Assembly: GCA_001661245.1 (NCBI GenBank)
Contig: KV454011.1
Span: forward strand, 2,181,051 to 2,245,050
DNA: 64,000 bases
Source: Pachysolen tannophilus NRRL Y-2460
Lineage: Eukaryota > Ascomycota > Pichiomycetes > Alaninales > Pachysolenaceae
Reading direction: 5' to 3'
Part shown: positions 9,808-21,000 of the stretch, one piece after another
How the letters are laid out: each line of letters starts with the position of its first letter
Numbering within the stretch: position 1 is the first letter of the stretch
The notes under the pieces: model-generated
What the model was told of the DNA's origin: nothing
Database searches by the model: none
Seen by the model: only the letters and a program-made list of their open reading frames with translations
Program-made: the position numbers and the translations under genes

Positions 9808-12671
9808 ATGTCTGAGGATCAGGACTATTCGTCATTGCCGCTTACTGAGCGAGCAGTACATAAAGTAAGTTAGCGCCCAAGTATTTAGTTTTCATTTTTT
9901 AATTTTTAATTTCTTTTAGCTAACATTCTTTTTTTTTTTTTTTTTTTTTTAATTTTTAATTTTAGGTATGGAAAGTAAGACTTGGCGCTTATGAAGAAAT
10001 GATTCAATTATTTGAAAAATCAAGTTCTGAAAATGATGAGTGTTTCCAAGTTTTCATTTCTAATTTTGAAATTTTTAAAAAAATTGTAACTGATGCTAAC
10101 GTTGTAGCTCAAGAAACTGGGCTAATAGCATTAGTTAAATTTTTAAAATATGGTAATACAGATAGAATAATATCAAAACTAAGAGTCTCAGTGATTGGTC
10201 CAATGTGTGAGAAATCCTTGCTGTCAAGTAGGGCGGGAACAAGACAGAATGCTGTTGATGCATTGATGTGGTTTATTGAATTAGATACGGCTGATCCAGT
10301 TATTGAACAATTAATACCTTATCTTTCACATAAAATGCCAAAATTAATTTCTGGTTGTACAATGGCCTTAACTGAAATTATTAAAAATTATGGTTGTAAA
10401 ACTTGTTCACCTAAACCAATTTTACCCTTAATTCCAAAATTATTTGGTCATGCTGATAAACTTGTTAGACAAGAAGCTACAAATCTTTCAATTGAAATTT
10501 ATAAATGGATGGGACAATTTTTTGAAAATTGTATTTTCCCAGATTTAAAACCTGTTCAACAAAAAGATTTAACTTTAATTTTTGAAAAAATTAAAGATGA
10601 AAAACCTCAACAAATTCGATTTTTAAGATCACAACAAAGAGAAGCAGAAGCAGAAGCTGCTGCTGCTGCCGCTGCCGCGTCTGCAACAACAACTGGTGAA
10701 AATAATGGGAATGAAGGAGATGTTGAAATGAACGATGCTGATAAGTTTATAAATGGGAAAGATGATGCAAACATGCTGATTGATGCTTATGATATGATTG
10801 GACCAGTGGATGTATTATCAAAATTACCTTCAAATATAAATGATAGAATAAATTCAACAAAATGGAAAGATCGTAAAGAACTTTTAGAAGAAATTCAAAA
10901 AGATTTAAATGTAATGAAAATGTCTCCAGATGGTGATTATACTGATTTATTAAGAATGTTGGCGAAATGTGTATTAAAAGATGCAAATATTCAATGTGTT
11001 CAATTGGCTGCAAATTCTATAGAATTTACCGCTAAAGGATTAAGAAATAAATTTGAAAGATATGTTCAAATTGTAATATCATCACTATTAGAGAGAATGA
11101 AGGAGAAAAAATTATCAGTGGTTGAAGCATTAGGTAATGCACTAGATGCTGCATTTAATAGTTCTTCATTTACTGCAATAGTAGAAGAAATTGCATTTGC
11201 AATGAAACATAAGACTCCAAATGTTAAGATTGAAACTTGTAAATTCTTAACAAGATGTTTAAAAAATACAAAATTTATACCTTCTTCATCAGAAGTTGAA
11301 TTGATAATGAATAATGGGATTAAATTATTGGCCGATTCTCAAGAACCAGTTAGAATTGCTGCATCTGAAGCTATAGGAACTTTGATGAAACTTACAGGTG
11401 AAAGAGAATTGAACACATATATGGATAAAGTTGAAGAACATAGAAGATCAAAGGTGAATGAATTTTTTGAGAAGGCAGAAGTTATTGGGAAACCACAACA
11501 GCAAAGTCAACAAAAAATGACTCTGAGACCAAGGAAACCTGCAATTGCAAATGGAACAACTTCAAGACCTGCAGCAGCTTCATCATCAAGACCAACTGCT
11601 AATTCAGATTCCAACGTTTTCCAACTGAGTTCCAGACCTTCAATGTTGAAGAAAAAATTGACAGCTCCAAAAATGCAGCAACCATCTCTTTATCCACCTT
11701 CATCAACTGTTCCATCGAAAAGAGGAGCTACTTCACCTTTAAAAAGACAAGATGAACATTCTACACAGCTGCAAATTTCAACAAGAAACATTAACGGATC
11801 ACGTCAAACTAATAGCCTTACAGGAAGATCTTTACTGTCATCAACTTCTTCTGTATTATCACAACACCAGATGCCACCAGCACCTAGATTTGAAAATCCT
11901 CTTTCTGCTCTGGAAAAATCAGAATTGGAAGCTTTACGTCTGGAGAAACAATTATGGTTAAAAGAAAAAGAGCAGTATCGTTGGACACAGAGTGATGTTG
12001 AAACTACAAAGCAAAGGTTGATGCAAGAAATTAATAGCTTGCAAATGAGGAACGATGCATTGATGGAAGAACATACAAAGGATAATATTACTATAAAATC
12101 TAGAAATACTCAATTAAATAGACTTCAAAGTGATTTGGAATCTGCAAGACAAAGAATACTTCATCTTGAAAAAGAAATAGAAGGACTAACAAATATCAAA
12201 CGTGAATCTTCAATTAATACTTTCCAGTCTACAAGGTATACCAACTATCTTTCAGAAAGCAAACAATTACAACAACATTCTTATTCAGAAAGAGCACCTT
12301 TTTCCCCAACACAATCGAGATATTTATCATCAACCACAGTCAGTGGTGCTAGAAGCCCCTATCTGGAAAATCTGAATAAAAATATTAGTTCAGAGTTAAG
12401 TTCTGGAGTGAAACGGTTATCTATTGAAAACAAACTGGATAAGGAAAATGCCTTTGCATTACCGCAATTAGATTACAAGACTGGTCAAACTACAATAATA
12501 GATAGTGATAGCTCTAAGAACAATAGTAGTAGTGGGTTTGGAACTGCATTAGGTTTAGATACTGATGATGAGAGTTGGAGAAGGGCATCAGAAGTCACTT
12601 CACAATTGAAGGCAAGAATCGAGAAAATGAAAGCAAGATCAAGGAGTAATGTTTCGAATTTTAAACCATAG
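9808..12671 (+). CDS. STU2: Stu2/XMAP215-family microtubule polymerase, one intron
   Basis: This is the TOG-domain microtubule polymerase of spindle poles, kinetochores and plus ends. The coding exons are 9808-9864 and 9966-12671, giving 920 residues (S. cerevisiae Stu2 has 888). Exon 1 encodes MSEDQDYSSLPLTERAVHK and exon 2 continues VWKVRLGAYEEM, matching Stu2 [22 protein letters not shown] across the junction. The intron (9865-9965) starts GTAAGT, has a branch-like GCTAAC at 9919-9924 and ends TTTAG after a T-run. Two TOG arrays, an Ala-rich and acidic linker, a basic Ser-rich region and a coiled coil (about 680-760) follow in the family order. The first ATG in exon 2 lies inside TOG1, so the spliced start is needed. 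Confidence 0.95.
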
Positions 12672-12993
12672 TTAGATACGTATATAATTGTTATGATGAT
12701 CATATAGAACCAAACCAACATATTACTTTCATCCATCTCTGCTAAACTAATCATTGTCCTTGTAGTTGTGACCATTTTCAACTTGTCTTAAATTCGAAAA
12801 TTCGACTTTTGTGTGTGGTAGTGTAAAATCTGCAAAGTTTTGTTGTATTTTTCACCAATCATCTTTCTATAGTGGGGGAAAATGAGTTGAAAAGCTTTAC
12901 GAAGACTTGACGAATCATAAATATATTTATATATATATATATATATATGCTGATAATCTTGTGTTTTGAGTGGGAGTGTATTGAATAGTGAAT
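12672..12993. promoter_or_regulatory. STU2-ETFB intergenic region
   Basis: The region is 322 bp. It holds the STU2 3' end and the upstream region of the ETF gene, with a TA dinucleotide tract near 12926-12948. No other gene was seen. Confidence 0.5.
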
Positions 12994-13761
12994 ATGTCAG
13001 GTAAATTAAGAGTTTTGGTTCCGGTTAAAAGAGTTATTGATGCTGCTTTAAAGCCAAGAATCAACAAGACCAATACTGGGGTAGAAACAAAAGGTATCAA
13101 ATTTAGTATGAACCCATTTGATGACATTGCTGTTGAAGAAGCAATCAAGATTAAAGCAAATCACAAGGGATTAATAGAGAATATTCATGCTGTATCCATT
13201 GGCCCATCAAAGAGTCAGGAAGTATTAAGAACTGCATTGGCAAAAGGTGTGGATACCTCGACTTTAGTCGATGTTGGTGATCAAGAAGTTGAACCATTAC
13301 AAGTTTCCAAAATTTTGAAAAAATTGGTTGAACGTGAAAAATCTAATTTGGTCATTATGGGTAAACAAGCAATAGATGATGATTCCAATCAAACTGGACA
13401 AATGTTGGCTGGATTGCTCAATTGGCCTCAAGCAACAAATGCTTCAAAAGTTGAAGTTAATGGAGATGTTGTCACAGTGACAAGAGAAGTAGATGGAGGA
13501 TCGGAAACTATTAGACTGAAGTTACCATTGATCATAACTACAGATTTAAGATTGAATGAACCAAAATTCGTCACCTTACCTAAAATGATGAAAGCCAAGA
13601 AAAAACCATTGGAAGTTTTGAAACTGGAAGATATCGGAATTACAATTGAGACAAGATTAGAAGTATTAAGTGTAGAAGAACCTCCTGCTCGTCAATCAGG
13701 TGTAAAAGTAAACTCCGTCGATGAATTGGTTGATAAGTTGAAAGAATTGAAAGCTATTTAA
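12994..13761 (+). CDS. CIR1: electron transfer flavoprotein beta subunit (mitochondrial)
   Basis: This 255-residue protein is the beta subunit of the mitochondrial electron transfer flavoprotein, which takes electrons from acyl-CoA and other dehydrogenases and passes them to ETF-ubiquinone oxidoreductase. It matches human ETFB (255 residues) and yeast Cir1. Blocks include LVPVKRVID at the start, the AMP/FAD region with GKQAIDDDSNQTGQ, and TTDLRLNEPKFVTLPKMMKAKKKPLEVL. The ATG at 12994 was preferred over the in-frame GTG six bases earlier. No introns are needed. Confidence 0.95.
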   Translation: MSGKLRVLVPVKRVIDAALKPRINKTNTGVETKGIKFSMNPFDDIAVEEAIKIKANHKGLIENIHAVSIGPSKSQEVLRTALAKGVDTSTLVDVGDQEVEPLQVSKILKKLVEREKSNLVIMGKQAIDDDSNQTGQMLAGLLNWPQATNASKVEVNGDVVTVTREVDGGSETIRLKLPLIITTDLRLNEPKFVTLPKMMKAKKKPLEVLKLEDIGITIETRLEVLSVEEPPARQSGVKVNSVDELVDKLKELKAI

Positions 13762-14045
13762 ATATATATACACATATATGATTATTTTTTTCATAAATAT
13801 ATAGCAAGATAGTATTAATTTGTAAATTTCAAAAATTATTTTTTTTTAATTTTTTTTCATTTAACTAAAGAAGACAAAAATATTAATTTACAAAATATGT
13901 TAAAATTTTCTTAAATCTAATTGAAAAAGGTCAAATTCTAAATATCTGGAAATGGTTATAGCAATTGAATTGATAGTTTAGTTAACACCACTTCTGCTTA
14001 TCCATATATATATATATATATTTGAATTGAATTCAATGTCGAAGA

Positions 14046-14936
14046 ATGTCTATAGTTGAGGTTTCTTCTCAATTCTTAGAACAAAAAATCGATTCACATT
14101 TTAAGAAATCATTGTCCCCTTTAATAATCGGTATAAGTGGACCACAAGGTTCAGGAAAATCGTATCTTTCATTGAATCTTTCTGAAGAGTTGTCAAGAAA
14201 ATTTCCTGATTTAACTACAGTTGCAATCTCTATTGATGATTTCTATATAACTTATGAAAAACAATTAGGTTTAGCCCTGGAATATCCTGATAATGAATTG
14301 ATATCTGGTAGAGGTTTACCAGGTACTCATGATTTAGATTTATTGCGTGAAATTCTTTTCAAGATTCGAAAAAGAGAGAAAAACGTTATTATTCCTCGGT
14401 ATAATAAAGCTGCTTTTTCTGGGAAAGGTGATAGGTTTCCTGAGGATCAATGGTCTTATTTAGGTGATAAAGAAATCGACATTGTTATATTAGAAGGTTG
14501 GTTTTTAGGTTTCAGGTCTATCAAGGATAAAGATCAATTAATGGAAATTTGGAACCACATATCTTTAGCAGCAAAACAAAAATATAACAATATAAAAGTA
14601 GAAAATATCAATTTCTTGAATGAAAAATTATCACAGTATGAGAAAGTATGGGACTTTTTTGATTATTTCATATATATAACCACAAATGATATTAACAACG
14701 TTTATACTTGGAGAATTGATCAGGAGCATAATTTGAAATTAAAAACAAATGGCGATGTTATGTCCGACGAAGAAGTAATCAAGTTTGTTGACAGGTATAT
14801 GCCTGCATATGAACTCTATTATAATAATTTAGAACAAAATGGATGCGTGGAAAGTGGTGAAACAGATGAATTGAAAAAAAATTTGAAAATAGGTATAGAT
14901 ATTGATCGAAAAATTGTTGATATTCAAAATTTATAG
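14046..14936 (+). CDS. TDA10: Tda10-like P-loop ATP-binding kinase
   Basis: This 296-residue protein is an orthologue of yeast Tda10 (YGR205W), a P-loop kinase-fold protein related to glycerate and uridine kinases; its physiological substrate is not settled. The Walker A motif is GISGPQGSGKS near residues 29-39. Family blocks follow: SIDDFYITYEKQL, GRGLPGTHD, VILEGWFLGF, NDINNVYTWRIDQEH and FVDRYMPAYELY. The start is the ATG at 14046. A second ATG at 14036, out of frame, opens an eight-codon reading frame that overlaps this start. TDA10 converges on the coiled-coil gene, with 94 bp between stops. Confidence 0.93.
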   Translation: MSIVEVSSQFLEQKIDSHFKKSLSPLIIGISGPQGSGKSYLSLNLSEELSRKFPDLTTVAISIDDFYITYEKQLGLALEYPDNELISGRGLPGTHDLDLLREILFKIRKREKNVIIPRYNKAAFSGKGDRFPEDQWSYLGDKEIDIVILEGWFLGFRSIKDKDQLMEIWNHISLAAKQKYNNIKVENINFLNEKLSQYEKVWDFFDYFIYITTNDINNVYTWRIDQEHNLKLKTNGDVMSDEEVIKFVDRYMPAYELYYNNLEQNGCVESGETDELKKNLKIGIDIDRKIVDIQNL

Positions 14937-15030
14937 TTTGAAAATTCAAAAATCTATTAAACGAAAAACTATTTAAGCTGCAATAAAAGCTATATCCTTT
15001 CAGCAAATTATGGATTATCTTAAATAGATG

Positions 15031-16236
15031 TCATAAATAATAATCATTAACTTCATCTTGTGATGGTATTTCATCAGAATATAGGAGAACCCTGTTGTTT
15101 TTATCTTGAAATTTTCCAACATCGTTTCTGCGTAGCCAATTTTCAATATTATCATGATTGTTATTATTCAAGTTATCCGATAATTTACTTATATAAGCTT
15201 GTACTTTGTCAATCTGTGATAATGCTCTGTTGTGATCTTCTCTTGTTGTCTGAGATTTCTTATATTGTTTTAGATTATTATGAGTTAGTTGACTAATATC
15301 TATATTTTTCAAATTTTTTCTTGATCTTGTTATCCTATTATCACTGGTATCAATTGTTGTGTATGATCTTTTTTTCGTAATTTTTGATGAAGCTTGGGAA
15401 TTGGATGTTGTCCTTTTTTTATTCTTATTTGGAAATTTCTTATAGGGACTTTGAGACTTACCAAGTTTAGAAGTTGAATTTTGAGTAGAGAAAGGAGTAT
15501 CTAGTCCATTAGAAATATTTTTATGGACAGTATTTTGATTAGCAATTAAATGATTTAAACTATTTGCCAAATTCTCATAATTTGTTTCTAAGTTATTTAA
15601 TTTTTCCATTAATTCAACAGGGAGATCTATATTCAAGACATCAATTTCACTATTATTTGTATGTGTTTTCCCATTTATTTCATTTATCTTTTCATCAAGA
15701 CTAGATAATTTTTCTAGTATTTTATTTTTGTCGCCCAACAATGTGTTAACATTTTTTTTAATCAAAGTAAAATCTGTTGAATTTTTATCCTTTGTTTGAT
15801 TATATTGTTTTTTATAAGGATTATCTTCTGTAACTTGAGTAATTGCATCCAAATTTTTCTTAATAAGTTTAGGAATTTCCTCAAAAGTTTTATTATTATC
15901 TTGTAATTTATTTATTTCCAGTCTAAGTGTTTCAATTAAACCATCCTTTTCTTGATTTCTTTCTGAAAGTAATTGAATCAATCTCCTAGATTCTTTTCTT
16001 AAATCCACACTCTCCAATTCTAACCTCGATCCCCATTTTAGCAAGTATTCATTATGACGAGTAGGATCTATATCCTTAATGCTTATTACCTTATGTTCCC
16101 TTATTACTTCTTCCCCATTTTCCCCACTAGTTACAATATTAACAAAAGTTGTATCGTCATTAACAGTTTTGTCCCCTGTTCTCAAATCACCGTCACTTGA
16201 AAGTTCAGTATCATTAATCTCACTACTTATATTCAT
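15031..16236 (-). CDS. coiled-coil protein of unknown function
   Basis: I do not recognise this 401-residue protein. It has an acidic Asp/Ser-rich N-terminus of about 60 residues. A segment DPTRHNEYLLKWGSRLELES leads into a coiled coil at about 75-115, with further heptad-like stretches at about 120-230. A basic Ser/Thr/Lys-rich linker follows at about 240-300. The C-terminus is a conserved-looking tail with NIENWLRRNDVGKF and VLLYSDEIPSQDEVNDYYL. The layout resembles fast-evolving spindle-pole, kinetochore or nuclear structural proteins, but no family is claimed. The ATG is at 16236-16234. Base composition is like its neighbours. Confidence 0.8.
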   Translation of the reverse strand: MNISSEINDTELSSDGDLRTGDKTVNDDTTFVNIVTSGENGEEVIREHKVISIKDIDPTRHNEYLLKWGSRLELESVDLRKESRRLIQLLSERNQEKDGLIETLRLEINKLQDNNKTFEEIPKLIKKNLDAITQVTEDNPYKKQYNQTKDKNSTDFTLIKKNVNTLLGDKNKILEKLSSLDEKINEINGKTHTNNSEIDVLNIDLPVELMEKLNNLETNYENLANSLNHLIANQNTVHKNISNGLDTPFSTQNSTSKLGKSQSPYKKFPNKNKKRTTSNSQASSKITKKRSYTTIDTSDNRITRSRKNLKNIDISQLTHNNLKQYKKSQTTREDHNRALSQIDKVQAYISKLSDNLNNNNHDNIENWLRRNDVGKFQDKNNRVLLYSDEIPSQDEVNDYYL

Positions 16237-16554
16237 CGCCTCAAATAAAAACTAACTGTTGTCATCATAAATTTGTCAAACTCTTCAATAGTTTTGTTAA
16301 CCATCAACTGAGAGGTAAAATACCTTATTTATATACTTTATTTTTCTTTGACAGAAAATGAAAATCACAACATTTGAAATGTTGTGATTCAGTTACCTAA
16401 TATGGAAGTTTGATATTGTACAGACTACTCCTATAATTTTTTAGTGTCAGATTTCCATATTAAAACCACAATTTCTTTGTAATTGATTTATTCATGATAA
16501 TAGTAAAGATACAGTTGAGAAACTGGTGGAATTGAAAATAGATTTGAGTCAGGG
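16237..16554. promoter_or_regulatory. divergent promoter with two inverted repeats
   Basis: This 318-bp region lies between divergently transcribed genes (coiled-coil gene and LSM8). It contains a near-perfect 27-bp palindrome at 16363-16389 (13-bp arms, one-base centre) and a second inverted repeat with 10-bp arms at 16398-16407 and 16453-16462. Confidence 0.6.
16363..16389. repeat. 27-bp near-perfect palindrome
   Basis: The arms AATCACAACATTT and AAATGTTGTGATT are perfect reverse complements around a single G. The site lies 127 bp upstream of the coiled-coil gene start and 166 bp upstream of LSM8. It could be a dimeric factor site or form a cruciform; the sequence cannot tell which. Confidence 0.8.
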
Positions 16555-17097
16555 ATGTCAGCGTTAGGAACGTTTATAGAGAGTGAGTTATTATTAGTTT
16601 TCTTTTTTTTTGCTTTTTACTTTAATCCACTTTTTTTTTTTTTTTTTCTTTTTTTTTTTTTGTTGGTTGGTTTGGTTGGTTGACAATTAAGCGCGCTTAT
16701 TTTGAAAGTAGTTTTTACTAACATCAAGTTTTTTTTTAACATTAGAAAAGATTAAAGTGATAACAACAGATGGAAGGCTCTTTGTGGTAAGTAATGGTGT
16801 GATGTTCTAGTTTTTGTTGTTTTGATTTTGTTTACTAACTTGAAGTTTTTTTTTTTTCTTTTGCATGAGTAGGGGAAATTGGAAGGGTACGATAACAATA
16901 CGAATTTGATATTGACATCAACAATAGAAAGGATATTTGATTTAGAAGAAGAAACCGAGCAAATTGACTTGGGGCTATATATTATAAGAGGGGACTCGGT
17001 GGTATGTGCCGGGATATTTGACGAGGAGATAGAAAATTCGATACAATGGACAAAAGTTCATGGGGTCCAGTTAAAAGACACCAAAAATCCTTTTTAA
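16555..17097 (+). CDS. LSM8: Lsm8, U6 snRNA-binding Sm-like protein, three exons
   Basis: Lsm8 defines the nuclear Lsm2-8 ring that binds the U6 snRNA 3' end. The exons are 16555-16582, 16746-16786 and 16873-17097, giving 97 residues (human LSM8 has 96). The spliced start reads MSALGTFIEKKIKVITTDGRLFV, then GKLEGYDNNTNLIL, which follows human LSM8 TSALENYINRTVAVITSDGR and GTLKGFDQTINLIL. The Sm2 motif is GLYIIRGDSVVCAG. Intron 1 (163 nt) starts GTGAGT with TACTAAC at 16716-16722; intron 2 (86 nt) starts GTAAGT with TACTAAC at 16833-16839. Both end in TAG. Reading only exon 3 gives a false 72-residue protein. Confidence 0.95.
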
Positions 17098-17161
17098 AAA
17101 AATGGTACTATAGACAATAATTGTGTATTCTTGAACTTTTAAATAATAAATATATATAGCA

Positions 17162-17890
17162 TTATTTTACAGTTGGAATACCATGTAGTTTCATCTTGAC
17201 GGCCAACTCTAATAAGTAATCAATGGCTTCGTTATAAATTTTTGCTTTCCAAACTGTTTCACCCCAAACATAAATACCATGTCTTCTAACTAAAACCGCA
17301 GTAGTACCAGGATATTTCTTAATTATTTCTTTTAAAGGATCTTCTAAATCTTGTTCAAAGTTTGTATTTTCAATAATAGGAATAACTAATTTATCATTAT
17401 AATTGAGATACCCTGCTTCAGTTATTCTAGGAATAGCTTTAATCTGTTCAACATGGGAAATCTCGAAAACATCATCAAATAATAAAGTACACATAACAGC
17501 ATTTTGAGAATGGGTGTGGATACAACCTCCAGAACCTCTTAAATCATAAGAGGCAAGAAATAAAGGAGTACATGATGAAGGCTTCAACGATATAGGTTCC
17601 CGTAAATATTTTTTTGAATTTAAAGACATAACAAATATATTTTCTGGAAGCATTCTTTCCTTTTGAACACCACTTGGTGCAATGAAAACTTTATCTCCAT
17701 CTCTAATGGATACACCACCTCCTGTTCCAGTGACCCATCCATTGACATAAAAATTCTTACATAATTCACAAATTAAATTAGCTGGATGGTTTGGATCATC
17801 GGACAAAATTAAAGAATCAGATTCTGATTCTGGCAATTTCAGCAGTCCTGATTCATCTTGCTTGGCTGAATGAGAACAATTGCAAACCAT
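17162..17890 (-). CDS. MDE1: methylthioribulose-1-phosphate dehydratase
   Basis: This 242-residue class II aldolase-fold enzyme dehydrates methylthioribulose-1-phosphate in the methionine salvage pathway (yeast Mde1 has 244 residues). Zinc-ligand histidines are visible in [12 protein letters not shown] and in [11 protein letters not shown]. The family's [24 protein letters not shown] block is present in the N-terminal third. The ATG is at 17890-17888. The gene converges on LSM8 with 64 bp between stops. A Met31/32-like element lies 135 bp upstream. Confidence 0.95.
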   Translation of the reverse strand: MVCNCSHSAKQDESGLLKLPESESDSLILSDDPNHPANLICELCKNFYVNGWVTGTGGGVSIRDGDKVFIAPSGVQKERMLPENIFVMSLNSKKYLREPISLKPSSCTPLFLASYDLRGSGGCIHTHSQNAVMCTLLFDDVFEISHVEQIKAIPRITEAGYLNYNDKLVIPIIENTNFEQDLEDPLKEIIKKYPGTTAVLVRRHGIYVWGETVWKAKIYNEAIDYLLELAVKMKLHGIPTVK

Positions 17891-18024
17891 TTTCCACTAG
17901 AGCAAGTTAACTTATTTTAGTTATGGAACATTATCTAGTTATTAAGTATTATTATTTCCATCCTCTAAAGGTAAAAAACGTGTGTAAAAATAAGAGCGTC
18001 ACGACGCCGTACATAGAGTCGTAC

Positions 18025-18033
18025 GCCACAGTT
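18025..18033 (-). promoter_or_regulatory. Met31/Met32-like site upstream of MDE1
   Basis: The minus strand reads AACTGTGGC, matching the core of the AAACTGTGG element bound by Met31/Met32, which control sulphur amino acid genes in S. cerevisiae. It lies about 135 bp upstream of MDE1. The factor assignment is by analogy. Confidence 0.4.
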
Positions 18034-18098
18034 AGAATTAGAATTACAAAACAATCAGTTCAATTATATTTAAGAATGCTATAAATTCAATGATTAGG

Positions 18099-21000
18099 TT
18101 AACCAAGTAACTCATCGACGATATTTTTAAGGACAGGTCTGTTTTGGATAATTTTGGAGTCTATCTTGATACCATTTTTCTTGACTTGGGAATTATTTTT
18201 TCTCATTTTGGAAGAAGATAGTTGAGTACTTGTACTTAACAGTTTATCATTGTTTAGGAAAATATTATAGAAACCATCTCCGCCTTTCGGAATATTATAC
18301 ATCCAGCCTCTAGTTTCAATGATTGACATAAATGCTTGCAAAGTGTTCAAATTATCCATCGTCTTTCTACTTCCCAATATGATTAATTTACTTCTTGCTC
18401 TTGTTATAGCAACATTGATTCTTCTCCATTCTTTTAATAACTCACCAACAGTGTTTGTATCATTAGATCTGACCATCGATATTATGATACAGTCTTTATC
18501 TCTGCCTTGAAATTGATCTGCAGTTAATATTTCGACACCTGTGTGAGTTGAAAGTTTCCTGTATAAAATTCTCAATTGTGCCCTATAAAGTGACATTACA
18601 CCAATTGAATTTTCGTTAACACCACAATAAATAAGAGATTCTACTATTTGTCTGATCAACTCAGCTTCTGTCGGATTTTCAATTTTTTCACCGTTTATTT
18701 TTTCAAAAGCTGGCAATTCATCATGGTTTAAAAAAACAACCTTATTTTTGGGTTCAAAAATATGTTTCAACCAATTCTGATTTTCATCTAAATCCGGATT
18801 TTTGAAAAGAGTTGTTAACTTATCAGGAAATGGTATAAGCAAAGATTGTTTTGCCACTTCTTCGGAACCACATTTTAATCTCCCTTCATATATTAACGTA
18901 TTGGACAATAACATAATATCAGCACACATTCTATACTGGTAGCTCAAGTCAACAACCGATTCTGGAAACCTTTCACTGAGGATACGAAACAAAGATTTAT
19001 CTAGTCCACCATTCCTTGCTTCTTGACTAACAACCAAAGGAGGCAATTGGTAGTGATCGCCAACCAATACAAATTTATCGCAGAACCTTAATGGTCCAAG
19101 ACAAACTGGCATTGAAACTTGAGATGCTTCATCGATAATGCAGTAATCAAAATTTTTTCTGTGATTAAATACAACATCGTTAATCCCAAGACAAGTAGTA
19201 GCAACTACCGCTGGTTCAATATACGCTTTTTTGAAAGTCTGAGAGTTATTAACCGTAATTGATCCTTCCTTCTCTGAATTTGGAACAAATTTTTGAACTT
19301 CTGGATGAACTTTTGAAATATGTCCAGTTCGCAATATGGGAATACCATCATTTTTTAATTTGATCAAGATATTATCAACAGCTGAATGGGTGTACGAAGC
19401 CAAGAGTACTGTACTGTTATTCTTTACTAGATATCTAATAATTTGAGCAATCGCAGTAGTTTTACCTGTACCTGGCATACCCAATATTAAGCTGTAATCT
19501 TTTGTTTTTAGTATTTTGTCAAATGCTTTTATTTGATCACTGTTAAAACTAGCAGACTCAGGTAGTTCGTAAGGTAGCGGTTCTAAGCTAAATTTAGGTG
19601 CTTCCATATCAACTAAAAATCGTCTTCTTCTTGGATCACCAACTTCATCAGGTAAAAACAAATTTAACAAGTTATATCTTGCGAGGGCCAAACCATGAAA
19701 CATCTCATCTTTGTCAATTCTGTACGTCTTTGACTGTTGGACAGTAATAAGTTCACTACTCAAGTGCTGAGAATTCATTGAATGCAAGACACTTTGGAAA
19801 ATTTGTTGATCCTTTTCAGCAAAACCAGGTAGTTTTACAGATGAATTGATTATTCTTCTATCAGTTTTGATTGTAATAAAACCCTCTCTAATAGATATAA
19901 TCCATCCAGAGCTCAATGCAAAATGACCATCCTCGTCACTTATAATGACTCTATCATGTTTGGTCAATTGTGAATTCAAAAGACTTCGTTTCGTTTGCTC
20001 AGATTTATCAGCCAGTCTCGAAAAAGTATACATAAAGCCATGATTTGATTCCTCTTCGGATTCACAAACTTCCGTAATGACTAAATTTCCAATTGCCTTA
20101 CCGCCATTTTCTTCCCTCTCCAATGCTGTCTTCACCCACAACTCTTTCTTCATACTATTGATCACGCTTTCCTCTTTTGTTATTAAGTTATCCCAATAAT
20201 TAAAATACTCTATGTAGTACGGATTCGTTTTCAAATGACCAGTAATTGCTTCGTATAGTCCTTCTTTCAAGCCACTTTCTGACTCGTTACCATTTTCCAT
20301 TAGTTTATTCATTGTCATACAAGCCGTGACTGCAAAACATCTATCACATTGACTTTGCTTCAATAACGGCGGCAATTTCCTTGAGCCCTCTTGCAAATAT
20401 TGAGAAATCTTGTTTCTGATGTTGATCAAAAGTTTTAAATCAGTTGGATTAATGTCATGTTTTTTCATATCCTTTAATTTGGAATATAACAACAAGAAAA
20501 ACTTACTATCCATATCGTACCTCTCATTGATTAATAAAGTATATAACGATGTCTGAGCTCTGTGGTTTAAATACTCTCTGCCACCGGTTTTAATCTCCAA
20601 AGGAGTGACAAATTTTCCATCATAGTTGGAATTTTTTAAATGAGCTTCAACAGTAACATCAATTAAACCTCTTATACCAAACATAGGTGACCATATATTT
20701 TCTTCGACATCGAGAATGTTACTGATGGACATATTGCTCTTCTCTTTCTGGCCTTCAGTAACAATAATTGCCCTCAGATCATCGTTGATAAATGTCGAAT
20801 ACCAATTTTGTATATAGGGAATATGCATATTGACTTCGTCCTTAATTCTTTGAAGAGTTTCGTTTATGCTTAAAATATCGATTAAATTCGATTGTAATAA
20901 ATTTTCTAAACTTTCGTTTATAAACTCTAAAGATGTATTATTTTTTGAGAGACATTCTTGAAATAACGAATGAACGATATTACCAACAATTAAAGGAACA

